Both the position numbers and the translations under genes were made by a program. The notes beneath the pieces were generated by a model. The model was not told where the DNA came from and did not search any database. It saw only the letters and a program-made list of their open reading frames with translations. From positions 1 through 64,000 of the forward strand of contig JAFRGL010000019.1 of the NCBI GenBank assembly GCA_017433825.1: a stretch of 64,000 nucleotides of DNA, in the 5' to 3' direction. Source of the stretch: Eubacterium sp. (GTDB lineage Bacteria > Bacillota > Clostridia > Lachnospirales > Lachnospiraceae). Positions 1 through 8,594 of the stretch are shown here, one piece after another (the stretch's first letter is position 1; every line of letters starts with the position of its first letter).

Positions 1-1
1 G

Positions 2-2383
2 AAATCAACGACATCCTTCAGCAAAATGTCCCTGACCGACCCGGAAAGTGCAGAAGAGTATTACCTGGGAACGGTGGGAACCGGCACGGCTTACTGTGTG
101 CCGTTATCCGGTCTGGACAGCCTTACAGCTTACTTTATCAAACAGGATGGAGAAACCTGGAACGGGGTTACAACCTTTACGTTTGATGCAGAAAGCATTG
201 AAAAGGAAAGTGATGATACGGCAAACTATCCGTTAAGTGAAAAAGAAACCACTTTCATACCGGAAGAGGAAGCTGCGCTCACCATTACCAACAATACGGG
301 TATGTTCAAAGGCAAAACCGCAAGCCTTTTAACGGTAAAAGGCCAGAAGTATGTCCGGCTGGCTCTTACCGGAAGCAGTTATAAGTATCTGGCTTTTGGA
401 ACATATGAAGAAGTTGCTGCAAAGGGGGATGGAACTTCCGACAGAGGAGACGGCAGTTGGATTCAGGGCGAAGTTAAGACAGAAGACGGAAAGCAATACT
501 GCGAATTTATACTTCCGATTTCAGAAGACGATCTGGATGGAAAATTGATTCCTATTGTGTCAGTTTCTGAAAAGAACTATGCAAATTATGCCAGTGGAAA
601 AGCAACGTTAGAGGAGTCTCTTTTCCCGCGGCAAATCCAGGTAAAGGAAAAAGAAAAGACCATTATCATCGGCGACCTCGATGAGACAAAAGAGCTTACT
701 GTTACAAATAGTGCCGAGGACCTTAAAATACAAAGTGCCAGCCTGCATACCTTAGCCGGCCCTAATTCAAACAACTACAAGGAAGAACTCATCCTTTCTA
801 TGGTTAATGACACGTTTGACAAGGCCTTCATCGGAAGTGCGGAGAATGCCGCGCAAGCAGAGGAAACAGAACTTCTCGAAAACAAAGAATTCAAGCTCAA
901 ATTCAGAGAGAACCAAAAAGGCGGAGAATTGCTTTACGACTATCTCGAGCAGGATGTAGTCGTATCCTTCCATGATACTTCTTCCGACACCTGGAAAGAG
1001 TATAAGTTCAATGCCAGCAAGGAGAATCTGAAACTCACCGTATCCGCCCTGGCGGAGGACGAAGAAATCGTCAATCCCACACCGGCGCCCACACCTGCGC
1101 CTTCGAACAATGACGGAACTACAGCTGCTGTGGATTCATCCACCGGGCTTGCGGACGGAAACTATACGCCTGACACCTTCGGCTTCTCCGGCGGCACCGG
1201 CAAGCTGAACATTACATGCACAAATATTGCGGTAAGAGGCGGGCAGGCCTTCGCCACCTTAGTGTTCTCCAGCAAGAACATTACATACGTCAAGGCCGGC
1301 GGCGGAACGTATTATACAGATCCCTACGGCAGCGGCTGCACGGTGGAGATTCCGGTGGAACTGAACAAGAACAACAGAATCATTGCGCTGACCACAGCCA
1401 TGTCCACACCGCACGAAGTAGAGTATTCCATCTTCCCGTATCTGGCGGCAGCAGCCGGGGAAGGCGCGGCAGCAGGAAATACAGACACCATCGGCGACAC
1501 GGAAAAGCTGGATGAAAATGCACCGCAGATTCCGGGCCTGACTTTCGAAAAGGAAGTTGCGCTTTCGTACTCGGAATACCTGAAGGTCTTTAATTATAAA
1601 GACGGCATTTCTCTTGTGGAAATCGATATGACGAAGAACAGTGTCCTCGATCCGGACTACCTGGAAAAACACAAGGACGAGAATGCTGAGGAAGAGGATG
1701 CCGCGGAGGAAGCACCGGAAGAGGAATCCTACATTAACGAGGAAACCGGCGAGGTGGAAGCAAGGCCCGTTGAAGAGTATGTGGCGGAGCTTTATAAGAA
1801 TGATATTGTGAAATATCTTGTTGTTCCCGAAGATGTAGAGCTTCCCGCAGGTCTTGAGAAACAGATTATTGTTATCCGCAAGCCCGTGGATTCCGTGAAT
1901 ACCGGCTCGAAAGAAGCCGTGGACGCTCTCGAAAAACTGGAAAAACTGGATGTGGTGACAGCACTTGGCATGGAAGAGGATGCAATCGAAAACGAAACCC
2001 TCAAAGATGCTTTGAAGGATGAAAAGGTTGTTCTTTCCGGCACAATGGAAAAGCCAGATTACAGGGCTATCGTCAGCGCCAAGTCAGACCTTACCTTCCT
2101 GTACAAGGAACTTCTTCCGCTGAATGAAGATGTCATGAAGGAAAGAAACATCGAGATTGACAAAGCTGCGGAAGAACTGACCGAGAAGGAATACAAAGAC
2201 CGCCTGTACGATATGACCGACCGGTTTGCCACCCTTTCGATTCCCGCCGTTATGGACAGATCCGCGGATGAGAAGGATCCGCGCGGCGCAGCCGAATGGA
2301 TTCTGGTATACGGTATCCTCTTTGACAAAGAGGAAAAAGCAGGAACCATCCTTGAAAACTCGTTAAAGGAGCTTGGTGAGTAA
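2..2383 (+). CDS. Surface NEAT-like protein fused to half a periplasmic-binding domain (5' partial)
   Basis: The frame is open to the left edge, so the true start lies outside the window; the first Met is at 26. Reading from that Met, residues about 75-215 and 225-345 look like two NEAT-like beta domains of the kind that bind heme. A PTPAPTPAPS linker follows near 350, then a third beta domain at about 373-478 (starts near DGNYTPDTFGF). Residues about 500-785 match the N-terminal half of the binding protein encoded next door: PGLTFEKEVALSYSEYLKV against NGLVFQEQTPLQYAECFAI, and later EKDPRGAAEWILVYG against EDHPLGRTEWVKMYA. The second binding lobe is missing. The stop is 2 bases before the next gene, so they are one operon. 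Heme or iron capture at the cell surface is inferred from the domains and the transporter context. Confidence 0.75.
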   Translation, partial: KSTTSFSKMSLTDPESAEEYYLGTVGTGTAYCVPLSGLDSLTAYFIKQDGETWNGVTTFTFDAESIEKESDDTANYPLSEKETTFIPEEEAALTITNNTGMFKGKTASLLTVKGQKYVRLALTGSSYKYLAFGTYEEVAAKGDGTSDRGDGSWIQGEVKTEDGKQYCEFILPISEDDLDGKLIPIVSVSEKNYANYASGKATLEESLFPRQIQVKEKEKTIIIGDLDETKELTVTNSAEDLKIQSASLHTLAGPNSNNYKEELILSMVNDTFDKAFIGSAENAAQAEETELLENKEFKLKFRENQKGGELLYDYLEQDVVVSFHDTSSDTWKEYKFNASKENLKLTVSALAEDEEIVNPTPAPTPAPSNNDGTTAAVDSSTGLADGNYTPDTFGFSGGTGKLNITCTNIAVRGGQAFATLVFSSKNITYVKAGGGTYYTDPYGSGCTVEIPVELNKNNRIIALTTAMSTPHEVEYSIFPYLAAAAGEGAAAGNTDTIGDTEKLDENAPQIPGLTFEKEVALSYSEYLKVFNYKDGISLVEIDMTKNSVLDPDYLEKHKDENAEEEDAAEEAPEEESYINEETGEVEARPVEEYVAELYKNDIVKYLVVPEDVELPAGLEKQIIVIRKPVDSVNTGSKEAVDALEKLEKLDVVTALGMEEDAIENETLKDALKDEKVVLSGTMEKPDYRAIVSAKSDLTFLYKELLPLNEDVMKERNIEIDKAAEELTEKEYKDRLYDMTDRFATLSIPAVMDRSADEKDPRGAAEWILVYGILFDKEEKAGTILENSLKELGE

Positions 2384-2385
2384 GT

Positions 2386-3708
2386 ATGAAGCACAGATTC
2401 AGAAAAGTTACAATCGTATTGGCATTGCTGCTGGCTGCCATACTGCTCATGAGCGGCTGCGGCGGCTCCGGCAATTCCGGCAGTTCGGACAGCAGCACAA
2501 AAGCAGAATCGGTATCTGAGAGCAAATCAGAAGCAGTATCCGAGAGCAAATCAGAAGCGGCGGAGGCATCCTCCGTTTCGGCAGCTGAGACTTCTGCGCA
2601 GACAGCCCAAAGCAGCGATGAGGAATCCGAGCCGCACATTGAGGTGGAAATCCCGGAAGATGCGCCGGAAATAAACGGACTGGTATTTCAGGAACAGACG
2701 CCCTTACAGTATGCGGAATGTTTTGCCATTTACCGCTATGAAGGCGGGTATTCCTGCATTGTGATCCCCACCGTCGGCAATTTTCTGGTAGTTCCGGAAG
2801 GCGCCCAAGTGCCGGACGGACTTTCCGATGACATTATCGTATTGCAGCAGCCATTGGATACGATTTATATGGCAGCCACCAGTTCCATGGCGCTTGTTGC
2901 CGCCATTGACGGTATCGATAATATCCGGCTTTCTTCCCTGCAGGCTTCCGGCTGGTATGTGCGGGAAGCGATTGACGCCATGAATGAAGGCAGGATGCTC
3001 TTCTCCGGCAAATACAGTGAGCCGGATTACGAGACCATGATCGATGAAAACTGCTGTCTTGCGGTAGAATCCCGCATGATTTATCATACGCCGAAGGTTA
3101 TGGAGATGATCCAGGATCTGGGAATCCCCGTGCTGGTGGACATTTCCAGCAATGAAGACCATCCCCTGGGCCGTACCGAATGGGTGAAGATGTATGCGGC
3201 ACTTATCGGCAAAGAAGCGGAAGCGGAAGCTTTCTTTGACAGCCAGGCAGCCATCGTGGAAGAACTGAAAGACTTTGAAAACACCGGCAAAACCATTGCC
3301 TTCTTCAACGTCAATGCGGACGGGTCGGCGGTTATCCGTACACCTACCGACTATGTACCGAAAATGATCGACATTGCCGGCGGCAAATATATGTTTGCCG
3401 ACTATCAGACGGATGTGACCAGCTCCACCATCCATATCAGCATGGAGGAGTTTTATGCCAAAGCCATCGATGCGGACTACATCGTCTACAACGGCTCCAT
3501 CGTGCAGCCGCTGACCAGCGTGCAGGACCTTCTGGCCCTTGACCCGCTGTTTGCTGACTTCAAAGCCGTAAAAGAGGGCAATGTCTATACCGTAGGACGT
3601 GATTTCTATCAGGCAACCGATGATTCCGGTACTATGATCCGCGACTTCTACCTGCTGGTTACCGGCGCGGAAGACAGCCAGATGAAGTATGTTACGCATG
3701 TTGAATAA
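2386..3708 (+). CDS. Fe/heme/cobalamin-type ABC transporter substrate-binding lipoprotein
   Basis: The 440-residue protein has a lipoprotein signal ending in LLMSGC (Cys25), so it is tethered to the outer face of the membrane. Residues 26-80 are a Ser/Glu-rich spacer containing repeats of SESKSEA. The rest is a class III (helical backbone, BtuF/FhuD-type) binding protein: PVLVDISSNEDHPLGRTEWV in the hinge region, then a second lobe with GKTIAFFNVNADGSAVIRTP and ending KEGNVYTVGRDFYQ. It sits between the NEAT-like fusion and a FecCD permease, which points to heme or a ferric chelate as ligand. The ligand itself cannot be read from sequence. Confidence 0.85.
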   Translation: MKHRFRKVTIVLALLLAAILLMSGCGGSGNSGSSDSSTKAESVSESKSEAVSESKSEAAEASSVSAAETSAQTAQSSDEESEPHIEVEIPEDAPEINGLVFQEQTPLQYAECFAIYRYEGGYSCIVIPTVGNFLVVPEGAQVPDGLSDDIIVLQQPLDTIYMAATSSMALVAAIDGIDNIRLSSLQASGWYVREAIDAMNEGRMLFSGKYSEPDYETMIDENCCLAVESRMIYHTPKVMEMIQDLGIPVLVDISSNEDHPLGRTEWVKMYAALIGKEAEAEAFFDSQAAIVEELKDFENTGKTIAFFNVNADGSAVIRTPTDYVPKMIDIAGGKYMFADYQTDVTSSTIHISMEEFYAKAIDADYIVYNGSIVQPLTSVQDLLALDPLFADFKAVKEGNVYTVGRDFYQATDDSGTMIRDFYLLVTGAEDSQMKYVTHVE

Positions 3709-3726
3709 GAAAGCGGTTTCCGAATC

Positions 3727-4779
3727 ATGAATAATGAAAGCTATGCCATCCGGCTGAAAAGAGAAGCGCTGAAAAGAAGAAGCCGGATCCTGCTGGTATT
3801 CGTTATCCTGGCGGTCGCGTTCTGTGTAATCGTTATACTGAATATCAATACAGGAAACGTGCACATTTCCGTGTCGAAAATACTGCGCATCATTTTTCTC
3901 AGGGCGGGTGACAGTACAGAACTGAATATTATCTGGAAGATCAGGCTGCCGCGTATCATCATGTCGGCTGTGCTGGGCGGGGCGCTGTCCCTGTCCGGTT
4001 TCCTGCTGCAGACCTTCTTCGAGAATCCCATCGCGGGACCATTCATGCTGGGTATTTCCTCCGGCGCGAAGATGGTGGTGGCACTGGTCATGATTTATTT
4101 CATGCAGATCTTTTCTTCCGTTTCTTCCTATGCCCTGATTGCCGCAGCCTTTGTCGGCGCACTGATGTCCATCGGCTTCGTGCTTCTGTTCTCGCGGCGG
4201 ATACGGAATATGGCAACATTGCTGGTGGCCGGTATCATGATCGGCTATATCTGCTCCGCCATAACGGATTTTGTGGTTACCTTCGCGGCGGATTCGGATA
4301 TCGTCAACCTGCATAACTGGTCAAAGGGAAGCTTCTCCGGCATGAACTGGAACAATGTGCAGGTGGCCTGCATCGTGATCGGTATCACCTTTGTACTGTG
4401 CTTCCTGATGGCAAAGCCCATCAGCGCCTGGCAGCTGGGCGAGTCCTACGCCAGAAGCATGGGCCTGAATATCAAAGCTTTCTGCGCGGCGCTGATTATC
4501 CTGGCAAGCCTTTTAGCCGCCACGGTAACCGCTTTTGCAGGCCCAATTTCCTTTGTGGGTATCGCAGTGCCTTTCCTGATAAAGAGGAGCCTGAATTCCT
4601 CGCAGCCCCTGGTGGTTATTCCAGCCACATTTTTGGGAGGCGCGGTATTCTGTATGATAAGCGACCTGATTGCCCGCGTGGCATTTGCCCCGACCGAGCT
4701 GAATATCAGTACGGTTACGTCCATTTTCGGCGCGCCGGTGGTTATTTTCATGATGCTGCGCAGAAAGAGAGGTAACTAA
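3727..4779 (+). CDS. FecCD/BtuC-family ABC transporter permease
   Basis: This 350-residue membrane protein has about nine to ten hydrophobic segments. It carries the family signature around KIRLPRIIMSAVLGGALSLS near the N-terminus and AGPISFVGIAVPFLIKR near the C-terminus, the region that contacts the ATPase. The first 25 residues are basic and cytosolic. It lies 18 bases after the binding lipoprotein and 3 bases before the ATPase, as expected for one importer of ferric chelates, heme or cobalamin. Length is normal for the family. Confidence 0.9.
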   Translation: MNNESYAIRLKREALKRRSRILLVFVILAVAFCVIVILNINTGNVHISVSKILRIIFLRAGDSTELNIIWKIRLPRIIMSAVLGGALSLSGFLLQTFFENPIAGPFMLGISSGAKMVVALVMIYFMQIFSSVSSYALIAAAFVGALMSIGFVLLFSRRIRNMATLLVAGIMIGYICSAITDFVVTFAADSDIVNLHNWSKGSFSGMNWNNVQVACIVIGITFVLCFLMAKPISAWQLGESYARSMGLNIKAFCAALIILASLLAATVTAFAGPISFVGIAVPFLIKRSLNSSQPLVVIPATFLGGAVFCMISDLIARVAFAPTELNISTVTSIFGAPVVIFMMLRRKRGN

Positions 4780-4782
4780 AGT

Positions 4783-5922
4783 ATGGCTGAGACATATCTG
4801 CAGTTAAACCACCTCTCTGTCGGCTACCAGAAGCACGCGGTGATATCCGGAATCGACCTGGATATTAAAAAGGGCGAGGTTATCGCCCTCATCGGACCGA
4901 ACGGTGCCGGCAAATCCACGATTTTAAAGACACTGTCCCGGGCGCTGCCCATTATCGAGGGCAATATTGTTCTGGACGGCAAGGACCTTCTTGCATATCC
5001 CAGCCGGGAACTGTCCATGAAAATGGCAGTTATCCTGACCGACAGAATCAAAGTTGAACTGATGACCTGCCGGGATATCGTAGCTACAGGCCGTTATCCC
5101 TACACCGGACGCCTCGGCATCCTTTCCGACGAAGACAATGCCCGTGTGGACGAAGCCATAGCCGCCGTACACGCGGAGGAAATCGCCCTCAAGGACTACA
5201 ATGCCATCAGCGACGGCCAGAGGCAGAGAATCCTCCTGGCCAGGGCAGTCTGCCAGGACCCGGAGCTTATCCTGCTGGACGAGCCTACGTCTTTCCTGGA
5301 TGTCAAGCATAAGCTGGAGCTTTTATCCATCCTTACCAACATGGCAAGGAAGAAAAATATCACCGTCATCACTTCGCTGCATGAAATTGACCTGGCGGAG
5401 AAGGTGGCGGACAGAATCGTAACCGTAAAAGGCCAGGAGGTCTTCGGCTACGGCGAGCCTTCCGAGGTGTTCTCCGAAGAGGGCATCCGAAAGCTGTATG
5501 ACATCGACAACGGCTTCTTTGACCCGCTGTTCGGCAACATTGAACTGCAGAAGCCTGCCGGCGACGTGCCGCAGGTATTCGTTATCGCAGGCGGCAGCAG
5601 CGGCATCCCGGTATTCCGGGATCTGCAGCGCAAGAACATTCCTTTCGCCACAGGCATCCTCTACCCGAACGAGAACGATTACCAGGTGGGAAGGCTGTTC
5701 GCTACGGAAGTCATCATGGAAAAGGCCTACTGCAAGGTAACGGAAGAAACGCTTGCAAGGGCGAAGAAGCTGATGGAAGCCTGCCCGTATATCATTGATG
5801 CCGGTGCGGAAACCGGGGAAATGAACGTTGCAGTGGAAGAACTGCGCAGGACCGCGAAGGCTTCCGGGAAGCTTACGACCGCGGAAGCGCTGGCGCCGGT
5901 ACGGACGGCTGACGAAGCATAA
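4783..5922 (+). CDS. FecE-type ABC transporter ATPase with long C-terminal extension
   Basis: The ATPase energises the permease encoded just upstream. Walker A is GPNGAGKST (residues 38-46), the signature is the variant ISDGQRQR rather than LSGGQ, and Walker B is LILLDEPTSFLD. The nucleotide-binding domain ends near residue 250. About 125 more residues follow, beginning VFVIAGGSSGIPVFRDLQRK and containing TGILYPNENDYQVGRLFATE. Usual FecE/FepC proteins are 250-270 residues, so this domain is an addition, possibly a regulatory module; its function is not known to me. It is the last gene of the operon, followed by a hairpin terminator. Confidence 0.88.
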   Translation: MAETYLQLNHLSVGYQKHAVISGIDLDIKKGEVIALIGPNGAGKSTILKTLSRALPIIEGNIVLDGKDLLAYPSRELSMKMAVILTDRIKVELMTCRDIVATGRYPYTGRLGILSDEDNARVDEAIAAVHAEEIALKDYNAISDGQRQRILLARAVCQDPELILLDEPTSFLDVKHKLELLSILTNMARKKNITVITSLHEIDLAEKVADRIVTVKGQEVFGYGEPSEVFSEEGIRKLYDIDNGFFDPLFGNIELQKPAGDVPQVFVIAGGSSGIPVFRDLQRKNIPFATGILYPNENDYQVGRLFATEVIMEKAYCKVTEETLARAKKLMEACPYIIDAGAETGEMNVAVEELRRTAKASGKLTTAEALAPVRTADEA

Positions 5923-5954
5923 GACAATTTAATCTTTTTCGATCTCCTTTTTTC

Positions 5955-5997
5955 GAAGAACAGGATTCCGTTTTATACGGGTTCTGTTCTTCTTTTT
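5955..5997 (+). terminator. Intrinsic terminator of the heme/iron uptake operon
   Basis: GAAGAACAG (5955-5963) pairs with CTGTTCTTC (5984-5992) around a 20-base loop, followed by TTTTT. Confidence 0.75.
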
Positions 5998-6032
5998 ACT
6001 GCCCTCATTGACAAAAAAGAGGGAGGGATAGT

Positions 6033-6104
6033 ATGTTTAAAAAGAATGGATATCTTCGCGGAAAACGGTTTGTTTCTGCGGAGTGTAAAATGCAGAAGGA
6101 TTAA
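6033..6104 (+). CDS. Possible 23-residue small ORF
   Basis: ATG at 6033 is preceded by GAGGGAGG (6019-6026) at good spacing. It encodes 23 basic residues (starts MFKKNGYLRGK) and stops 24 bases before the CapA-like gene. It could be a translated leader or chance; no family is recognised. Confidence 0.2.
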   Translation: MFKKNGYLRGKRFVSAECKMQKD

Positions 6105-6128
6105 AATATCTTTACGAGGAGGCTGGTT

Positions 6129-7286
6129 ATGGATGATAAAATAACGGTTCTGTCGGTGGGAGACCTGATTCTGGACGTTCCGGGCGTGGATTCCTATTTT
6201 GATGAATCAAGGGCTTTGCTGCAAAGCGGCGACGTTGTGATGGGCCAGGTCGAAATTCCTTATACAACGAACCCTCACTGGAGCGCATATGACTACCACA
6301 GCGCGCCTGCTACGGACCCCGTGCGTCTGGAAGCAATGAAAAACGCGGGCTTCAACGTGGGCACCTGCGCCGGAAACCATTCGTTTGACCAGGGCTATAA
6401 CGGGATTATGGACACGGTAAACAAGCTGCACGAACTGGGCATTGCCACCGCCGGGGAGGGCAGGAATTATGACGAGGCTTACGCCCCGGCCGTCATCGAA
6501 CGAAAAGGGCAGAAATTCGCCTGTTTTTCCTATACGGCTGTCGGTCCGAAAACTGTCCAGGCAACACCTGCCAAAGCCGGCGCGGCATTCATTTACGTTG
6601 CCACCGCTTATGACAACGATTTAAATGAGCCCGGTGCGCTTCCCACCCACATTTATACATCGACAAGTCCCGCCGCGCTGCAGCAGATGCGGGAGAGCTT
6701 TAAGAAAGCGAAAGGGGAAGGCGCAGCCATTCTGGCCAGCTTCCACATGGGCCGCATGCACAGTCTGGAAATCCAGCAGTACCAGGTGGAGATTGCGCAT
6801 ACCGCCATTGACGCCGGGGCGGAAATGGTATTCGCGCATCATCCGCATACCCTGCTCGGTATAGAAATGTACAGGGGAAAACCGATTTTCTACAGCACGG
6901 GGCATTTTATATTTGCAACGGATGCCTTCGTGCAGGAGGGCTCCGCGCTGGCGGAACAGCGGAAATTTACCCCGAACCACTGGCAGGGCGTCAACACGGA
7001 ATCCCTGATTAAACCCAGGGAGCCCATTACGGACAACATTCCGTATTATGTCGGGGATGAGGCATCCCGCAATACATTGATCGCAAAAGGAATTTTCGAC
7101 GGGGGAAACCTGGTGCAGGCCGGCTTTATCCCCTGCTACATCGACGCTGTTGGACACCCGGTTCCGGTAAAAAGAGGCGGAAAAGGCGATGACGTCCTGG
7201 CGCACATACAGATGCTTAACAATCTCGAACAGTTTGATACGAAATTCGAATGGAATGAGGATGGTACGGAAATCCTGCTGTCCTGA
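6129..7286 (+). CDS. CapA-family metallophosphatase-like protein, no signal peptide
   Basis: The 385-residue protein has the CapA/PGA_cap calcineurin-like fold: SVGDLILD near the N-terminus, CAGNHSFDQG, and AHHPHTLLGIEMYRGKPIFY near residue 240 with the paired metal-binding histidines. CapA relatives act in poly-gamma-glutamate or surface-polymer export, but this copy starts directly with MDDKITVLSVGD and has no signal peptide or membrane segment, so it should be cytosolic. A lipoprotein paralogue lies at 25381-26517. The start is backed by GAGGAGG 8 bases upstream. It is followed 30 bases on by an unrecognised gene, suggesting a two-gene unit of unknown substrate. Confidence 0.75.
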   Translation: MDDKITVLSVGDLILDVPGVDSYFDESRALLQSGDVVMGQVEIPYTTNPHWSAYDYHSAPATDPVRLEAMKNAGFNVGTCAGNHSFDQGYNGIMDTVNKLHELGIATAGEGRNYDEAYAPAVIERKGQKFACFSYTAVGPKTVQATPAKAGAAFIYVATAYDNDLNEPGALPTHIYTSTSPAALQQMRESFKKAKGEGAAILASFHMGRMHSLEIQQYQVEIAHTAIDAGAEMVFAHHPHTLLGIEMYRGKPIFYSTGHFIFATDAFVQEGSALAEQRKFTPNHWQGVNTESLIKPREPITDNIPYYVGDEASRNTLIAKGIFDGGNLVQAGFIPCYIDAVGHPVPVKRGGKGDDVLAHIQMLNNLEQFDTKFEWNEDGTEILLS

Positions 7287-7316
7287 AATGAAATACAGAA
7301 GAAAGAAGTGAAGCAA

Positions 7317-8024
7317 ATGAAAAAACAACTGTTTCTGACGCCCATGGAGGGCAAACAGCTCATCGCAAATGCATTATGTGAGAATCCTGAGGTGCTGGCC
7401 GCTGCTTTGGAGCATACCCTTGTCATCACGGCAGGCACCACCAACGGTTTCGTGGCGGAGGCCCTGTACAGGAAGCTGGGACTCGGGGAATTTGACAAAA
7501 GCCACTTCTTCCGCGGCGTATTTACGGGCAGGAAGCTGGTGCCGAATATTCCTGCGGTGGATGTGATCATCCGGAAGGGTGAAGTGATTGAGGGGAAAAC
7601 GATTGAAGACATTGCTCCCGAGCTTACCGCAGGCGACATGATCATGAAGGGCGGCAACGCGCTGTACCTGCCCGGAAAACAGGTAGGCGTGGCCGTAGGC
7701 AATCCCATGCTGGGCACCATGTCGCACGTTCTGCCCGCTGTGTACGGCAGACGCGTAAGCCTCCTTATGCCCATCGGCCTTGAAAAACGGGTGGAATGGC
7801 CCATCAACGAGCTGGAGGCCTTCTGCAATGCCCCGGATATGGACGGCCTGCGGCTGGCCATGGCCCCCGGAAGGCCTTACACCGAAATCGACGCTTTTGA
7901 AAGCGTGGGCGTATCCGCGGTTATCCTCGCTTCAGGCGGCGTGGAAGGCAAGGAAGGCGCCATCCTCTTCGGCCTGGAAGGCGATGAGGAAGCACTGAAA
8001 AAAGCCCAGGATCTGGCAGGCTGA
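7317..8024 (+). CDS. Unrecognised 235-residue protein
   Basis: I chose ATG 7317 because GAAAGAAG lies about 8 bases upstream; an in-frame GTG at 7308 is the alternative. The protein is soluble, without signal or membrane segment, and I do not recognise the family. It has recurring Gly-rich turns: TLVITAGTTNGFVAEALY near the N-terminus, GDMIMKGGNALYLPGKQVGV in the middle, and VSAVILASGGVEGKEGAILF near the end. These suggest an alpha/beta fold binding a phosphate or nucleotide (inference). It follows the cytosolic CapA-like gene closely and is followed by a terminator, so the pair probably works together. Confidence 0.7.
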   Translation: MKKQLFLTPMEGKQLIANALCENPEVLAAALEHTLVITAGTTNGFVAEALYRKLGLGEFDKSHFFRGVFTGRKLVPNIPAVDVIIRKGEVIEGKTIEDIAPELTAGDMIMKGGNALYLPGKQVGVAVGNPMLGTMSHVLPAVYGRRVSLLMPIGLEKRVEWPINELEAFCNAPDMDGLRLAMAPGRPYTEIDAFESVGVSAVILASGGVEGKEGAILFGLEGDEEALKKAQDLAG

Positions 8025-8090
8025 ACTGCCGGTAAAAACTAAAAACAATACGTTTTTCAGATATTAACTGCAGTATTATTATGTGTTCAA

Positions 8091-8136
8091 AGACAGTCGG
8101 AAACCGCACAGGTGCTTGACCGGCTGTCTTTTTTTG
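8091..8136 (+). terminator. Intrinsic terminator
   Basis: AGACAGTCGG (8091-8100) pairs with CCGGCTGTCT (8120-8129), with one G-T pair, followed by a run of T. It ends the 6129-8024 unit. Confidence 0.75.
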
Positions 8137-8182
8137 TGCACAGACCGGGATAAAAACTGCATTGCAGGAGGAAAGAATTAAC

Positions 8183-8432
8183 ATGAGGGAAAAAAACGCA
8201 AAACGAGGGCTTGCCATACTGCTTACCGCAGCGGTGCTGCTGACAGGTATGACAGTCCCTGCATTTGCGGATGACGGAAATCTGCCGGAAGCCGGCAGAA
8301 GGGAAGACGATAGGCACGGTTACGCTTGATGGAAAAACGGTAACTCCTGTGAAGTCAGGCAGCCGCTATGTGGTGTGGATCCGGGATATCAAGGCGGCTG
8401 ACCAGGCAGCTTCCCAGGCAGTCGGACAGTAA
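8183..8432 (+). pseudogene. Frameshifted remnant of a small exported protein
   Basis: ATG 8183 has a good ribosome binding site (AGGAGG at 8167-8172) and encodes a signal peptide with cleavage near VPAFA-DD. The frame stops at 8329 after 48 codons. A second frame runs through the same place without a stop and continues GKTIGTVTLDGKTVTPVKSG to a TAA at 8430-8432. A single small indel near 8290-8312 would join them into one secreted protein of about 80 residues, itself short, so more may be missing. I read it as a decayed gene. The family is not recognisable. Confidence 0.55.
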
Positions 8433-8499
8433 AAAAACAACCCAGAAAGAATCACATAAATGTTTCGGACTTAAAAAACAGTATTAAAAAGCAAGGAGA

Positions 8500-8541
8500 G
8501 GACTCTCCTTCTGCTGTAAAAGCAGGAGAAGGGCCCTTTTT
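8500..8541 (+). terminator. Intrinsic terminator
   Basis: GGACTCTCCTTCTGCT (8500-8515) pairs with AGCAGGAGAAGGGCCC (8521-8536) with several G-T pairs, then TTTTT. It separates the frameshifted relic from the MNT gene. Confidence 0.7.
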
Positions 8542-8544
8542 ATA

Positions 8545-8576
8545 TTGCATTATTTAAAATATAAGTATATACTTAT
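8545..8576 (+). promoter_or_regulatory. Promoter with perfect palindromic operator over the -10 box
   Basis: TTGCAT (8545-8550) and TATACT (8568-8573) are 17 bases apart. The -10 box lies inside the perfect 16-base palindrome ATAAGTATATACTTAT (8561-8576), 19 bases before the MNT start codon. The downstream protein has an N-terminal segment resembling a small DNA-binding domain, so autorepression is the simple reading. Confidence 0.65.
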
Positions 8577-8594
8577 TATCAGGAGGACGTATTT

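Noticed and set aside
2704-4314. Long open frame of 536 codons on the minus strand
   Set aside because: It lies antisense to the binding lipoprotein and permease, is rich in His, Gly and Arg, and has no motif. Similar antisense frames occur opposite other GC-biased genes here (35398-37119, 50859-52058, 60625-61803).
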